Source of the DNA: Hahella ganghwensis DSM 17046
GTDB taxonomy: Bacteria > Pseudomonadota > Gammaproteobacteria > Pseudomonadales > Oleiphilaceae
Direction: 5' to 3'
Length of the DNA: 64,000 nt
NCBI RefSeq assembly: GCF_000376785.1
Contig: NZ_AQXX01000118.1
Span: 1 to 64,000, forward strand
This document shows positions 8,807 through 17,681 of this stretch, piece after piece (position 1 is the first letter of the stretch; each line of letters starts with the position of its first letter). The position numbers and the translations under genes were made by a program. The notes beneath the pieces were generated by a model that saw only the letters and a program-made list of their open reading frames with translations, was not told the origin of the DNA and did no database searches.

Positions 8807-9478
8807 CTATAGTTGGGCCGTTGTTGTATCGCTAACGAGTAGAATGGGGAACTCAGGCTGAGCTGAATCCAGGGCAAGCTCCATTTGAATTCCTTCACTA
8901 CTATAGAGCCTGAGTGTTTGAGCCTTTGTGGTAGGTGTCGCCATGTACCAGAGTTCGGATATTGGTTGATTTTGATCGAAAGCTTCGCCGCCAGGTAGCA
9001 CAACCTCGAACTTTAGCCCTCGAACCTTCTTCATCACATCCTGGTATTTTTCTGACGCCAGTATAGAGGTAAGAAAATCCCTGGTGGAGGGGCTAATGCC
9101 TTTGTCTGTCAGCCAGGTTTGATTGCGTTCCAGCAGTTTCATGAAGAAAGTATCTCGGAGTTGAAAGTCTGGATCTGAGGTTAACCTGTTGAGCTCCTGC
9201 AGCAGTTTCTCCAGGTGCTGCATATTTTCAGACTGCCGGGCAAACAGCTTGGCGATTTGAGAAAGGTAGGCGTAGCGTTCTTCTGCGCTTAGCTCAGTCG
9301 TATGAGACCCCCCCAAGGCTTCTTCGTATTGCGGATCCCTGTCCTGAGCGTAGGTTGTTGTCTTTCGGGTTGGTGACGGTTCTTCTGTCGAGGCTGGTTG
9401 AGTCTCACCAACGGAGCCGATTGGTTCGCAAGCGATAAGGGTGAACGTAACGGCACCCAGTAGTATAAGTTTATTCAT
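8807..9478 (-). CDS. Putative lipoprotein
   Basis: 223 aa with a lipoprotein signal peptide (MNKLILLGAVTFTLIAC; lipobox LIAC, predicted acylated Cys17). A Ser/Thr/Pro/Glu-rich linker follows (about 18-50), then a helical middle domain (SAEERYAYLSQIAKLFARQS...) and a beta-rich C-terminus. No known domain is recognised. It is the last gene of a leftward unit behind the two paralogous secreted proteins (85-bp gap, containing a hairpin), so it may assist or protect against them, for instance as an immunity or anchoring partner; that is inference from position only. Confidence 0.75.
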   Translation of the reverse strand: MNKLILLGAVTFTLIACEPIGSVGETQPASTEEPSPTRKTTTYAQDRDPQYEEALGGSHTTELSAEERYAYLSQIAKLFARQSENMQHLEKLLQELNRLTSDPDFQLRDTFFMKLLERNQTWLTDKGISPSTRDFLTSILASEKYQDVMKKVRGLKFEVVLPGGEAFDQNQPISELWYMATPTTKAQTLRLYSSEGIQMELALDSAQPEFPILLVSDTTTAQL

Positions 9479-9526
9479 AGTATTAGGACTTGGTTAGTAA
9501 AGAACTTTGATGTCACTTTGTGGATG

Positions 9527-9554
9527 AGGTGAAGACATTCCCTTGTCTTCACCT
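9527..9554 (-). repeat. Inverted repeat between secreted-protein and lipoprotein genes
   Basis: Perfect 11-bp arms AGGTGAAGACA (9527-9537) and TGTCTTCACCT (9544-9554) around a 6-nt loop. It lies just past the stop of the 424-aa gene. No T-run follows, so it may be an attenuator or mRNA-stability hairpin instead of a full terminator. Confidence 0.65.
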
Positions 9555-9562
9555 GGCAGGTA

Positions 9563-10837
9563 CTACCTGTTCAAAGCTGCACGGTCGTAGTCCTCAAGCT
9601 TTGAAGACTCTTGTTTATAGTATTGACCACAGGCGTTGCCGTAAGGATCTTCCCGGCAGGTATCGGCGATTCGCAGCAACGTTGCCATATTGCGATTGGT
9701 GATGGCGACTATCTGATTGTCAGGGATCAGTGCCGCTTTATCGTTGTCCATACGATTGATCGCATATTGATGCTTAACGATATTGACCACTTCTACCGTC
9801 AGCAGGGGCAGCGTCCACTCACCACTATCAGGCATGATTTCCGCGTGTCCTGAGGTTGACCACTTTTTGGTACTGAAACCGATAGGAGCGAAGCAGTCTT
9901 GCTTGTTATTACAGGAAAGCTGATCACGGAAGCTTGTCAGGTTATCAGGCAATTGCTTGCCACTGGCGTAGCGTAGTATACGCTCCATGGTCGTCGCACA
10001 ATCGTTTGCATTTTTGCCGCAGTCTTTAGCAAACTCGCCGCCACTGCCTCGCTTCATGCCGCCGAGATAGGCAGCAGCCTGAGCCAACTTTAGCCCATTG
10101 CCGCCGACCTGCTTAATGGTAATTTCCATATTGACACTGTTTGACGTCAAGCCACTCTTTTTGATGTATTCAGCGACGGCTTCAGCGCCATAGCCACTAA
10201 CGGATGCCTTTGACATGGCAGTGCTTTTATCTTCCCGGGTTTTATACTTAACCTTGAATGTCGCCAGGAGATAGGCTCCGTAGTGGATAGCATTTACAAC
10301 TTCATTGCCAAATACACGCTTTCGGGTCAAGCTGTCCTGATGAGCCTGCGCAGCACCGAATTGGGTCAGTCGGAACGCTCCGCTGGTGTCCTGAATCTGT
10401 TCACCTGACTGATAAGGTGTCCAGTTATTCAATTCAGGCGCCAATACATCATCCTTTTCGGTGATTTTATAGACCAGCGTTAACGTCTGGCTGAACTCGT
10501 CGCTGACATGATGCTTCGAGAAGTTGCCCCGGATGTTGAAATCAATTCCCCAGCCAGAGGCTGAAAGGCTTGACGCTCCAGAAGTCAGCCTGTCCAGTGT
10601 GTCTTGATCTGTATCCAGGGTGAGGGTAAACGATTGCTCTCTGTTTCCGAGCTCAAGGGTTTGTCCTTCTACGAGCAATCTGGGTTTGAGTTCGCCTTTG
10701 ACGCTGTCGTAGCCATAACCGACTTGTACAGCGTTATTCTGGTTCATCTCTGCCATTTGAGGGGCCGGATAGCGATGCTCTGCGGAAGTCGGCAAAGCAA
10801 CTGCGAAGGCCAATGCTGATATAAATTGAGTTTTCAT
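9563..10837 (-). CDS. Secreted MACPF/CDC-like protein, short paralogue
   Basis: 424 aa with a cleavable signal peptide (MKTQFISALAFAVALPTSA). The core, about residues 185-260, reads VFGNEVVNAIHYGAYLLATF then VKYKTRED and, 45 residues later, MEITIKQVGG. This layout (G-x-x-[FV]-V-x-x-I-x-x-G-A, a long beta strand, a polar segment, a second strand ending in GG) resembles the central sheet region of MACPF and cholesterol-dependent cytolysin folds, where the polar segments become membrane hairpins. The larger paralogue immediately upstream carries the same block, and both share a C-[RQ]-[ED]-DPY motif near residue 400 here. A paired pore-forming toxin is my inference; no domain search was run. Confidence 0.6.
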   Translation of the reverse strand: MKTQFISALAFAVALPTSAEHRYPAPQMAEMNQNNAVQVGYGYDSVKGELKPRLLVEGQTLELGNREQSFTLTLDTDQDTLDRLTSGASSLSASGWGIDFNIRGNFSKHHVSDEFSQTLTLVYKITEKDDVLAPELNNWTPYQSGEQIQDTSGAFRLTQFGAAQAHQDSLTRKRVFGNEVVNAIHYGAYLLATFKVKYKTREDKSTAMSKASVSGYGAEAVAEYIKKSGLTSNSVNMEITIKQVGGNGLKLAQAAAYLGGMKRGSGGEFAKDCGKNANDCATTMERILRYASGKQLPDNLTSFRDQLSCNNKQDCFAPIGFSTKKWSTSGHAEIMPDSGEWTLPLLTVEVVNIVKHQYAINRMDNDKAALIPDNQIVAITNRNMATLLRIADTCREDPYGNACGQYYKQESSKLEDYDRAALNR

Positions 10838-10849
10838 GCCTTATTCCCA

Positions 10850-12880
10850 CTATTGTTGATTTTGATATTGCTTGACCAGTTTGTACGCTGGGATATAGGG
10901 TGGGTTTCGATAAGGCTCATACTTATTGGCCCACTTCCACGAACACTTATGGGATGATTCATACCAACGCCATTTCACATCTGCGGAGATACCGTTTTCA
11001 AAGTTTCTTCTGGTGACTTTATGGACCTGATCACCTTTAGTGTCATAGAGGGTGTCTGTGATATTTTGTCGGTGGTAGCAGCGACGGTGGTTTTTACCTA
11101 CCATCTTACTTCTCCATCCAGCGAAACTGCTTGAGTGGTATGCCACTCTCACTTTTGATGGATTGTATAAGCTAACGGCATACTCTTTTTTATTGTGGGA
11201 CCTTCGCTTTCCAGAGGTGCCGCTTTCCTCTAGTTTTGCGGCAAATTGAAACATGTCTTCCCTGGAAGAGATGGCATGCGCACCATTCAGGTCAAAGCAC
11301 CAGAGGTTAAACGCACTTTGTCTTGGCGCAAACGTCATCTTCGACATATCCACTTCAAAGGTACGGGGACGATTGTTGGCGGGATACAATATTTCGCCTA
11401 ACTTATGCTCCCAGGAATTTTTTTCGTTTTTAATGACCGGTCCAAATGGGTAAAGCTCACAGGTGGCCAGATTGGTTCCTGTTACTGTAACTCTCAATGT
11501 TGGCGAGTCAGATTGAAAGTGTGCAACCATATCAACTGAGCTAACCCTTCCTCGAGTGAAATGGAAACCAATCGACTGCAGATCAAACTGGTTGCCGTTA
11601 CGTACCACGGCAGAAATCAGCGGCTTGTGATTATTGTAATAGTCGTCGAATCGGCGAAAATGCGCGTACTCGGCTGAAGATTCTGCGGGCAGTGGTGAAA
11701 GTCCGGAGGCAACCCGATACAGCTCTGAGCAGTAATTGAGTCCGCCTTCTGTTTTACGGTACGGATCGTCCTGACATGATTTCAGTATGCTGCCAATCAT
11801 CACGGTATTTTTTTGCGCTCCACGTACAACATCTCTCAGGTGACTTGCATCTTCATTACTGAGTGACGCCGTTGCATATTTCAGAATATTGGCGGCACGA
11901 TCACCCGCCTCACGCTCTACCTTCAGGCGAGCTTCCAGATTCTGCCGTGCAACCTTCACTTCGTTGGCAACCAGAATATTTCCTTCGGGCGCTACCAGGT
12001 CCGTCAAGCCGTAGGAAGAATAGGAGGTTATGGCGTATCCAAGTACGTTATAGAATGAATCAGGTTGCTCGTTGCCTAAAAACTCAGTGGACACATATTC
12101 TGCCACCTCGTTCATAAAGTCAGTGCATCGTTGCAGGTTTTCTACCGTACAACTCACGGAGTGTGCAGGCAGTGTTGAGAGTATATTGCTATCCGCTGCA
12201 CCTCCTGACTGATGGACGGTGAATGTCACACTGGTGCGCCGCTTGATATCTTTGTTCGCACTCATCAGCTTAGAGGAAAGTTTAACTTTGCCACCATTAA
12301 AACTGACATCACCGCTGTATTTTTTGTAGTCCCAGCGAGTGGCAAACTTCACTTTTAGTGCTGAATAGAAAGAAGCGCCGTAATGAATTTTACTGACAAA
12401 TGCGTCGCCAACCCGGCTCGCCAGCTTCGCGGGCGCATGTTGGTATTTTTCACTGTATTCTTGACACTTGTCGGAGATAAGAACGTCGTTGCCTCCCGTA
12501 AATGTTCTCGATTTACCATAAATGGTGAAGCGCTTAACGTGGGTTTTTTCGAGTTCTCCTTTCGCGGCGGCCTTTAAAAAACCACCTGATACATCAAGGT
12601 TGACGTAGCCGTCATAGGAAAAGCTTCCTGATACCCCAAGTTCCTTTTCTAATGAGGTGTAGCTCAGATCGGAGCGGTCTTCGAATTTTGCCTCTCTTGG
12701 AGGTAAAGAACGAATGGCGCCGCGTTCTGTGACACAAATCAGGCTGCTGACTTCCTGCTTCTGAGTATTGACCGCTGCTCCCAGCATTATATGGTCATTG
12801 AACTGCTCCAGCGCTGAATCACTGGCAAGAGTCTTCCCCGCCAGTAACAGTGCGATCAGCGGAGTGAATGATCGTTTCAT
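10850..12880 (-). CDS. Secreted MACPF/CDC-like protein, long paralogue
   Basis: 676 aa with a signal peptide (MKRSFTPLIALLLAGKTLAS). Residues ~150-230 contain RVGDAFVSKIHYGASFYSAL, KVKFATRWD, and then TSVTFTVHQSGGA, matching the corresponding block of the shorter neighbour and recalling MACPF/CDC pore-forming folds. A central helical part has Cys pairs (SCTVENLQRC) and CQDDPY. The C-terminal ~230 residues are an added, Cys- and aromatic-rich beta domain (HRRCYHRQN, SSHKCSWKW) that could bind a surface ligand. The gap to the short paralogue is 12 bp, so the pair is translated from one message. Function as a long/short two-component cytolysin is inference. Confidence 0.6.
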   Translation of the reverse strand: MKRSFTPLIALLLAGKTLASDSALEQFNDHIMLGAAVNTQKQEVSSLICVTERGAIRSLPPREAKFEDRSDLSYTSLEKELGVSGSFSYDGYVNLDVSGGFLKAAAKGELEKTHVKRFTIYGKSRTFTGGNDVLISDKCQEYSEKYQHAPAKLASRVGDAFVSKIHYGASFYSALKVKFATRWDYKKYSGDVSFNGGKVKLSSKLMSANKDIKRRTSVTFTVHQSGGAADSNILSTLPAHSVSCTVENLQRCTDFMNEVAEYVSTEFLGNEQPDSFYNVLGYAITSYSSYGLTDLVAPEGNILVANEVKVARQNLEARLKVEREAGDRAANILKYATASLSNEDASHLRDVVRGAQKNTVMIGSILKSCQDDPYRKTEGGLNYCSELYRVASGLSPLPAESSAEYAHFRRFDDYYNNHKPLISAVVRNGNQFDLQSIGFHFTRGRVSSVDMVAHFQSDSPTLRVTVTGTNLATCELYPFGPVIKNEKNSWEHKLGEILYPANNRPRTFEVDMSKMTFAPRQSAFNLWCFDLNGAHAISSREDMFQFAAKLEESGTSGKRRSHNKKEYAVSLYNPSKVRVAYHSSSFAGWRSKMVGKNHRRCYHRQNITDTLYDTKGDQVHKVTRRNFENGISADVKWRWYESSHKCSWKWANKYEPYRNPPYIPAYKLVKQYQNQQ

Positions 12881-12901
12881 GATTTCTCCTTATACTTTAA
12901 A

Positions 12902-12947
12902 CGCTTTTCCCGTTAAAACGCCCCGAATAGTCGTTTTTTGAAAAGCG
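12902..12947. promoter_or_regulatory. Nested inverted repeat upstream of the secreted pair
   Basis: CGCTTTT (12902-12908) pairs with AAAAGCG (12941-12947) and, inside it, AAAACG (12915-12920) pairs with CGTTTT (12932-12937). It lies 22-67 bp upstream of the long paralogue's ATG, where an operator or structured 5' leader would be expected. Confidence 0.45.
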
Positions 12948-13057
12948 GGCGGAATAGTAGTGGGGAGAACAACCAGAGAGCAGATCAGATTTTCGTGTTT
13001 ATTTATGACTAAAATACGAAAAAATAGAGGAAAGAAAGCCAGAGCGTTCAGGTACTA

Positions 13058-13900
13058 TCAGCCAATGCTCTCCAGAGACTGCCTTAAGGCAGACATCGCT
13101 TTGGCATACTGGACAATTTCAGGGTACGCCTGGAGATTCACTGACGTTAAAACGCGGTTGAGTATTGCCAGTCTGGCACTTTGATAACGGCGGAGGTCGC
13201 TATAGTGGCTATGTTCGATTAAGTGAACAGGGTGTATCCCGGTTGCCATCCACCACCGGGGCGATAGGATAAATTGGAATTTGGTGGGCTTCGAAAGGTT
13301 TTCAATCCTGCGGTAAATATGATCGGAGATTTGCAGCAATTCCGACATTTTCTGTTGGCTAAGTTGTATCTTTTGGCGCATAGAGCGTAGATTTTCGGCC
13401 ACGTAGCCATACAAATCGTCATTTACTTCTTCAGAAACGGTGTTGGGAAAATTTTGATCAAGCATGCGGCTCCGGAGTTCGACTTCTTGGAAGTCGGGAA
13501 GAGGCTGTTTGGTAAACAGACAAATATCCCGAACAAACACTTCAAATTCCATTTCAGTTTGCAGCCCTATAAATGGCTGAATTTTTTCAATCAGTTTGCC
13601 TCTCTCCTCCAGGGGGATGTTCGAACTGTAACGAGTGTTCTTCAATAGAAAATGAGGAGGAATTCCCATGACCGCTGACCACCTGGCTACCACATGGTTA
13701 GGCAGCATGGCCTGTCCGGTTTCATAGCTATGGTATGTGCTTGGGTGTAACCCCAGCTTCAGCGCAGCGTCTTTGGATCTCATTCCTTGCCAACGGCGCA
13801 CAGTTGCCAGATTGCTTCCCATGGTCTGTCCAATGCTTTTTTCGAGAACCTGAAAGCTAACCTGCTGGTTTGGTTTGAAATGAGCTGCCGGATCAACCAT
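13058..13900 (-). CDS. XRE-like regulator with two HTH regions
   Basis: 280 aa, no signal peptide. A first helix-turn-helix of the Cro/CI type is visible at about residues 36-85 (MRSKDAALKLGLHPSTYHSY, ETGQ, then a PPHFLL tail), and a second similar one at about 170-230 (LRSMRQKIQLSQQKMSELLQ, YRRIENL). Such proteins bind DNA operators; two HTH units in one chain could act like a built-in dimer. It is transcribed in the same direction as, and 177 bp upstream of, the secreted MACPF/CDC-like pair, so it is the natural candidate for their control. Target and signal are unknown. Confidence 0.7.
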   Translation of the reverse strand: MVDPAAHFKPNQQVSFQVLEKSIGQTMGSNLATVRRWQGMRSKDAALKLGLHPSTYHSYETGQAMLPNHVVARWSAVMGIPPHFLLKNTRYSSNIPLEERGKLIEKIQPFIGLQTEMEFEVFVRDICLFTKQPLPDFQEVELRSRMLDQNFPNTVSEEVNDDLYGYVAENLRSMRQKIQLSQQKMSELLQISDHIYRRIENLSKPTKFQFILSPRWWMATGIHPVHLIEHSHYSDLRRYQSARLAILNRVLTSVNLQAYPEIVQYAKAMSALRQSLESIG

Positions 13901-14225
13901 GACGACTCAATCTCCCTGTATTGGTGGATAACGGGCGCACTAATCGGTAGCGATTCCTTTTCTGGCTTTATAGCTTTGGTTGCGGAAAGACACGGTTAGG
14001 CTAATGGAGAAGTAGGATAACCAGACTTAGGTAAGAGATAAAATGTTATAACCAAGCTTATGAAAAAAACATCAACCGGAGTGGATGTCCGTGACTGAGC
14101 CAAAGTCGTCTATCTTTCGGTCTGGAAGGCGAGATTGCACCCAGCCCAAGGTTTTCTTCGCTTGAAGAAAGGACATTGGGCAGGGTGCTGAGTTATTGGT
14201 TATTGGTTATGGGTATAAACAATGC
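13901..14225. other. Intergenic region with large hairpin
   Basis: About 325 bp between the XRE-like gene and the vWA gene, both leftward. It holds the XRE gene's promoter and, near the vWA stop codon, the hairpin at 14137-14188. A short TTATTGG direct repeat (about 14193-14209) adjoins it. No ORF is convincing. Confidence 0.5.
14137..14188 (-). terminator. Long hairpin downstream of the vWA gene
   Basis: Outer arms GCACCCAGCCCA (14137-14148) and TGGGCAGGGTGC (14177-14188) pair with one mismatch; inside them TTTCTTC and GAAGAAA form a second perfect stem. Its place about 40 bp past the vWA stop codon suggests a terminator or 3' stabiliser for the leftward operon. Confidence 0.55.
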
Positions 14226-15470
14226 TCAATAAGCCGGTGCAGCCTCGTAACTCAAACCTCTTTCAGCTGCCTGTTCTTTAACCGCGCTATAGATTTTATA
14301 ATCCAGGGATTCTTCTTCCTCACCGGACGCTTTCAGCTCGGCTTCGATAAACGCCTGTCGGTGCCTCGTGAGATCGGCAATCTGAGCACGCAAGGATTCT
14401 CTTTCTGCAGATTTTTGTTTAATCAGTTGAGCTTGCTCTTCCTTGCTGAGTGTTTTCATAGGTTCAGGAAGGTAGGATTCATCAATACTGTCCAGCTCGA
14501 CTTTGCCACTGGCCACATCTTCGACCAGTTCGCTATCACCGAGAAAGTTACCGGCACCTGCGGCGGAAGTATTAAACATGGCTCTCTTGGCTTGAGACGC
14601 GGGGGAGCTGGCGGCATGTAACTTGTCCGTTGCTGCTTTTTTCTTTTCAAGTATGGCTCGTTGTTCCTGTGAACCGTAAAACAGGCGGGTGTCATCCAGC
14701 TCTCTGGATAAACCGGCGATCTGATCATCAAAGGGCGTTGCGACGGCCACAGCATTACCGGATTGCGCAACCTGGAAGTACTCGCCCTGGTTCAAATGGG
14801 CAATGTGCATCCATTCCTGGCGCGTCATTGGGGCGGAACCTGCCTGGATGGTATTGATGACGATTCCTCGTTGTCCTGCAATTTTTAAAGTCTCCGGATA
14901 TTTCACCTCATCCTGGTAGTCCATATGGGCCGGCGCATCGCCAACCAGGAAAATGACCTTATAGCTGTTTTCATCTTGGCTCCAGGATATCTTGTGTACC
15001 GCGTCATAGAGCGCCTGGTTGACGCTTTCTGGCGTATCGCCTCCACCATCTGCCTGAAAGTCCATTAACCTGGCATACATGGAGTCCAGGTCTGTGGAGA
15101 GGTCCGTCACCTGAGTGACGTAAGCATCCTGCCGGTCACGGTAGGCCACCAGACCTATTTTGATCTCCGGCGCCGGTTCTGCAGAGGCCATGGTGGTGGC
15201 AATTGACCAGATGTTCTCTTTGGCGGCCTGAATCAGTCCGCTCATGCTGCCTGTGGTGTCCAGTACAAAAACCACCTCGACCTTTGGTTTCTCCTGAATC
15301 ACTGGTAGCTGAGTAGTGGGCAACTGGGCGACAGGTTTAAACGGTTGTACCGCGGGTTTAATCGGGGTGAGGGCAGCATTACTTTGGTAAATGGGGTAGA
15401 GCGCAATGACCGACGCGGTTGAAGCAAAAAGGGTCAAGGCTAAGAGTTTGGCTTTGATTGAGGTGGCCAT
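14226..15470 (-). CDS. von Willebrand factor A domain protein
   Basis: 414 aa. An N-terminal hydrophobic segment (about 8-28) serves as signal anchor, followed by a Pro-rich linker and a vWA domain (about 67-265). The MIDAS metal site is DTTGSM with the downstream Thr in GGDTPES and the Asp in LVGDAPAHMD. The C-terminal 150 residues are a charged coiled-coil-like region (EEQAQLIKQKSAERESLRAQ...). vWA domains mediate metal-dependent protein binding. It is the last of three leftward genes with a membrane protein and a PspA-like protein, a set that in other proteobacteria belongs to envelope-stress loci; direct role is inferred. Confidence 0.85.
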   Translation of the reverse strand: MATSIKAKLLALTLFASTASVIALYPIYQSNAALTPIKPAVQPFKPVAQLPTTQLPVIQEKPKVEVVFVLDTTGSMSGLIQAAKENIWSIATTMASAEPAPEIKIGLVAYRDRQDAYVTQVTDLSTDLDSMYARLMDFQADGGGDTPESVNQALYDAVHKISWSQDENSYKVIFLVGDAPAHMDYQDEVKYPETLKIAGQRGIVINTIQAGSAPMTRQEWMHIAHLNQGEYFQVAQSGNAVAVATPFDDQIAGLSRELDDTRLFYGSQEQRAILEKKKAATDKLHAASSPASQAKRAMFNTSAAGAGNFLGDSELVEDVASGKVELDSIDESYLPEPMKTLSKEEQAQLIKQKSAERESLRAQIADLTRHRQAFIEAELKASGEEEESLDYKIYSAVKEQAAERGLSYEAAPAY

Positions 15471-15512
15471 CAGGGATTCCTCCGGGTTAATCAGTATTCA
15501 GTTAAATCAGTT

Positions 15513-16091
15513 TTAAGAACGCGCTGAGAGACGCTTGAATGCCGCTTCGGCGGTACGATAGGCGCGTTCGAAATTGTCGCTTCCCGCTTGAGTGTTTGCA
15601 GTCGTGTCTGTCAGTTGGCATCTTTGTGAGCATTTACCGGGGATATAGACATAAAGTGCCTGCATCAGGAAGAAACACCACAGGCTCAAAAAGACGCTGT
15701 GGGTATGCATTGCGGTTGCCAGTGACAGCATCAGAGCCAATCCGTTGAGTATTGCGTCTGTGGCCGCTGTCCAGAGATTTCCATAACGATAAAGGCAGCG
15801 GATTAGCCATATCAGGCCAACCTGAGCCGTGAGCCAGATAAGAATTGTGGGGTTGAACAGGAACAACAAAGCACTCATCAGTAACCAGGAGGCCAGGGAC
15901 AACAACCGACCACTGCGTGCACTTGTCTGGTAAAGCAGCACTAGCAGATAAATTAAACTCAGGCTTTCAATGATGACCCGAGCGCTTATCGCAGTACCGA
16001 AGAGGGGTGAGAAAACACTGAATGCCGTTGCGCCGAGCAGACTCAGAATCAGAGCGACGCCGGCTCCCCGCCAGAAGTTAAGCGTGTTCAT
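15513..16091 (-). CDS. Small integral membrane protein
   Basis: About 192 aa with four to five predicted membrane helices (for example LILSLLGATAFSVFSPLF, IIESLSLIYLLVLLYQTS, LLLSLASWLLMSALLFLFNP region, and HSVFLSLWCFFLMQALYVYI), then a short soluble tail. I do not recognise a named family. The ATG at 16091 overlaps the end of the PspA-like gene by 14 nt and has AAAGGAGAAG just upstream, so translation is coupled. It could be the membrane partner of the PspA-like protein. Confidence 0.72.
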   Translation of the reverse strand: MNTLNFWRGAGVALILSLLGATAFSVFSPLFGTAISARVIIESLSLIYLLVLLYQTSARSGRLLSLASWLLMSALLFLFNPTILIWLTAQVGLIWLIRCLYRYGNLWTAATDAILNGLALMLSLATAMHTHSVFLSLWCFFLMQALYVYIPGKCSQRCQLTDTTANTQAGSDNFERAYRTAEAAFKRLSARS

Positions 16092-16653
16092 GATCTTCTC
16101 CTTTTCGTTTGTTCCTGCCCCGTTTTTGTTGCTCCTGCAGAAAGGCAACTTCCACATCCTCATCGGTTATCCGGTCCATCCCGTTGAGGGCTTCATTCCA
16201 GGCGGACTCTTTGTGAGGGGAGTCATCTGCTGTGTCGAATACGGCAGCCTTTTGCTGCATGGCTTCCAGCCTGTGATGCTGGTCTTCCTGAGTTTTGGTA
16301 AGCGTCCTGATTTCCTCGGATAGCCGATGATCCTGTTGCTTCAGCTGTTTGATTAAGCGATCGCTCTCCAGTCGACGCCGCAACAGGGTTTTGGCCAGGA
16401 GGTCGTTGTCAGCCTCAAAACAGAGGTTGAGCTGATCCTGTATGTTGTCGACGGATTCCTGCAGAGTACTGATTCGACTTTGAATCTGTTGTTGCTCGAT
16501 CTGGCGGGCTTTCAATTGCCTCGCGCCTTGATCCACTTCCTCTTCCATCTCTCTGATGGCTTGGCGAAGCAGGACATCAGGCTCTTCCAAATGATCCATC
16601 ACTGCGTGCATATCTGCCTTGAAAAGGCGTATAAAGCGGTTAAATAATGCCAT
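16078..16653 (-). CDS. PspA/IM30-like protein
   Basis: About 191 aa, almost wholly coiled coil. The N-terminus MALFNRFIRLFKADMHAVMD is the amphipathic helix typical of PspA/Vipp1, followed by EEPDVLLRQAIREMEEEVDQ, the family's best conserved block, and long Gln/Glu/Arg-rich helices. It is slightly shorter than E. coli PspA (222 aa). PspA proteins bind stressed inner membrane from the cytosol. I chose the ATG at 16653 because GGAGGA lies 6 nt upstream; an upstream ATG (16674) lacks a ribosome site. First gene of a three-gene leftward operon, divergent from a two-component system. Confidence 0.85.
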   Translation of the reverse strand: MALFNRFIRLFKADMHAVMDHLEEPDVLLRQAIREMEEEVDQGARQLKARQIEQQQIQSRISTLQESVDNIQDQLNLCFEADNDLLAKTLLRRRLESDRLIKQLKQQDHRLSEEIRTLTKTQEDQHHRLEAMQQKAAVFDTADDSPHKESAWNEALNGMDRITDEDVEVAFLQEQQKRGRNKRKGEDHEHA

Positions 16654-16973
16654 TGAGTCCTCCGGGTATTTCATGTCTGATTGATGGAATCAGTGTAAAA
16701 AGGAGGTCAGGGCAGATGTAGACAGGGTTATGTAAAACCTATCGCCCGAAATTTACATAGAATTTACATGTGGCCTCGGGCAATGTTGTTAGACTTTAAA
16801 TAATCAGGAGTGTGAGCATGGATTGAAGGCTCGGTGTGTCCTGGTGACTGCCTGGCCCGGTGTGAGGAAATAACAGAGCAAGCAGCCGACCAGACAGTAC
16901 CGTAGCCTGGCGGTGTATACTGGCCAGAAAATTGATCACCATAGATCAAGAGTAAAGAGAATCAGGATTAGAG
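16654..16973. promoter_or_regulatory. Divergent promoter region, PspA-like operon / two-component system
   Basis: About 320 bp between the leftward pspA-like operon and the rightward response regulator gene. Two TTTACAT heptamers lie in direct orientation 11 bp apart (16752-16758 and 16763-16769) with an inverted copy ATGTAAA at 16730-16736. One-turn spacing is what OmpR-family regulators bind, so this is the likely operator of the adjacent regulator. Confidence 0.55.
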
Positions 16974-17681
16974 ATGCAACGAAAATCACGCTTGTTAATT
17001 GTGGAAGATGAGGCTGCGATCCGGACCGGGCTTGTGGATGTGTTTGTATTTCATGGTTATGACGTGGATTTCGCTGTAGACGGCCACGAGGGAATGAGCA
17101 AATCTCTGAGCGGCCAGTATGATCTGGTGATTCTGGACGTGATGCTGCCGGGTCATAATGGCTACGAAATCTGTGAAGCCATCAGGACCAAAGATCGTTA
17201 TCAACCGGTGATTATGCTCACGGCCAAATCCAATGACGAGGATATTATTCAGGGACTTTCACTTGGGGCCGACGATTATGTGGCCAAACCTTTCTCAGTG
17301 GCGCAACTGGTTCTGAGGGTTCAGGCAGTGCTCCGAAGGGCCAGGGTGAACGAGCTGGATGAGGCCACCCTGACGCTAAGTGACCAGGCAGAGATAGACA
17401 CACTGAATCTGAGCGGCCGGTTTGAGTCAAAGGACATCACTTTCACACGTCGGGAAATGGACATTCTTCAATATCTCTATGAGCATCGTGAACGGCCTGT
17501 ATCCCGAGAGGAGCTGTTGCATAAAGTGTGGGGCTACGCTCGGGATCTGGATATCGAAACCCGGACGGTGGACATTCATATCGCTAAGCTTCGGCGCAAA
17601 ATGGAACCGGACCCGAAGAATCCCTGCTATCTGACGACCGTCAGAGGTGGTGGTTATAAATTAATGGTGAGCGCCGGATGA
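16974..17681 (+). CDS. OmpR-family response regulator
   Basis: 235 aa. The receiver domain (1-120) has the acidic pair E11/D12, phosphoacceptor D55 in LVILDVMLPG, the conserved Thr in MLTAKSND and Lys in DYVAKPFS. The winged-helix output domain (about 140-232) ends VDIHIAKLRRKMEPDPKNPC and TVRGGGYKLM, the DNA-binding signature. The stop codon overlaps the start of the histidine kinase gene (ATGA). Divergent from the PspA-like operon, which it probably controls through the direct repeats in between; that regulatory link is inferred from position. Confidence 0.93.
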   Translation: MQRKSRLLIVEDEAAIRTGLVDVFVFHGYDVDFAVDGHEGMSKSLSGQYDLVILDVMLPGHNGYEICEAIRTKDRYQPVIMLTAKSNDEDIIQGLSLGADDYVAKPFSVAQLVLRVQAVLRRARVNELDEATLTLSDQAEIDTLNLSGRFESKDITFTRREMDILQYLYEHRERPVSREELLHKVWGYARDLDIETRTVDIHIAKLRRKMEPDPKNPCYLTTVRGGGYKLMVSAG

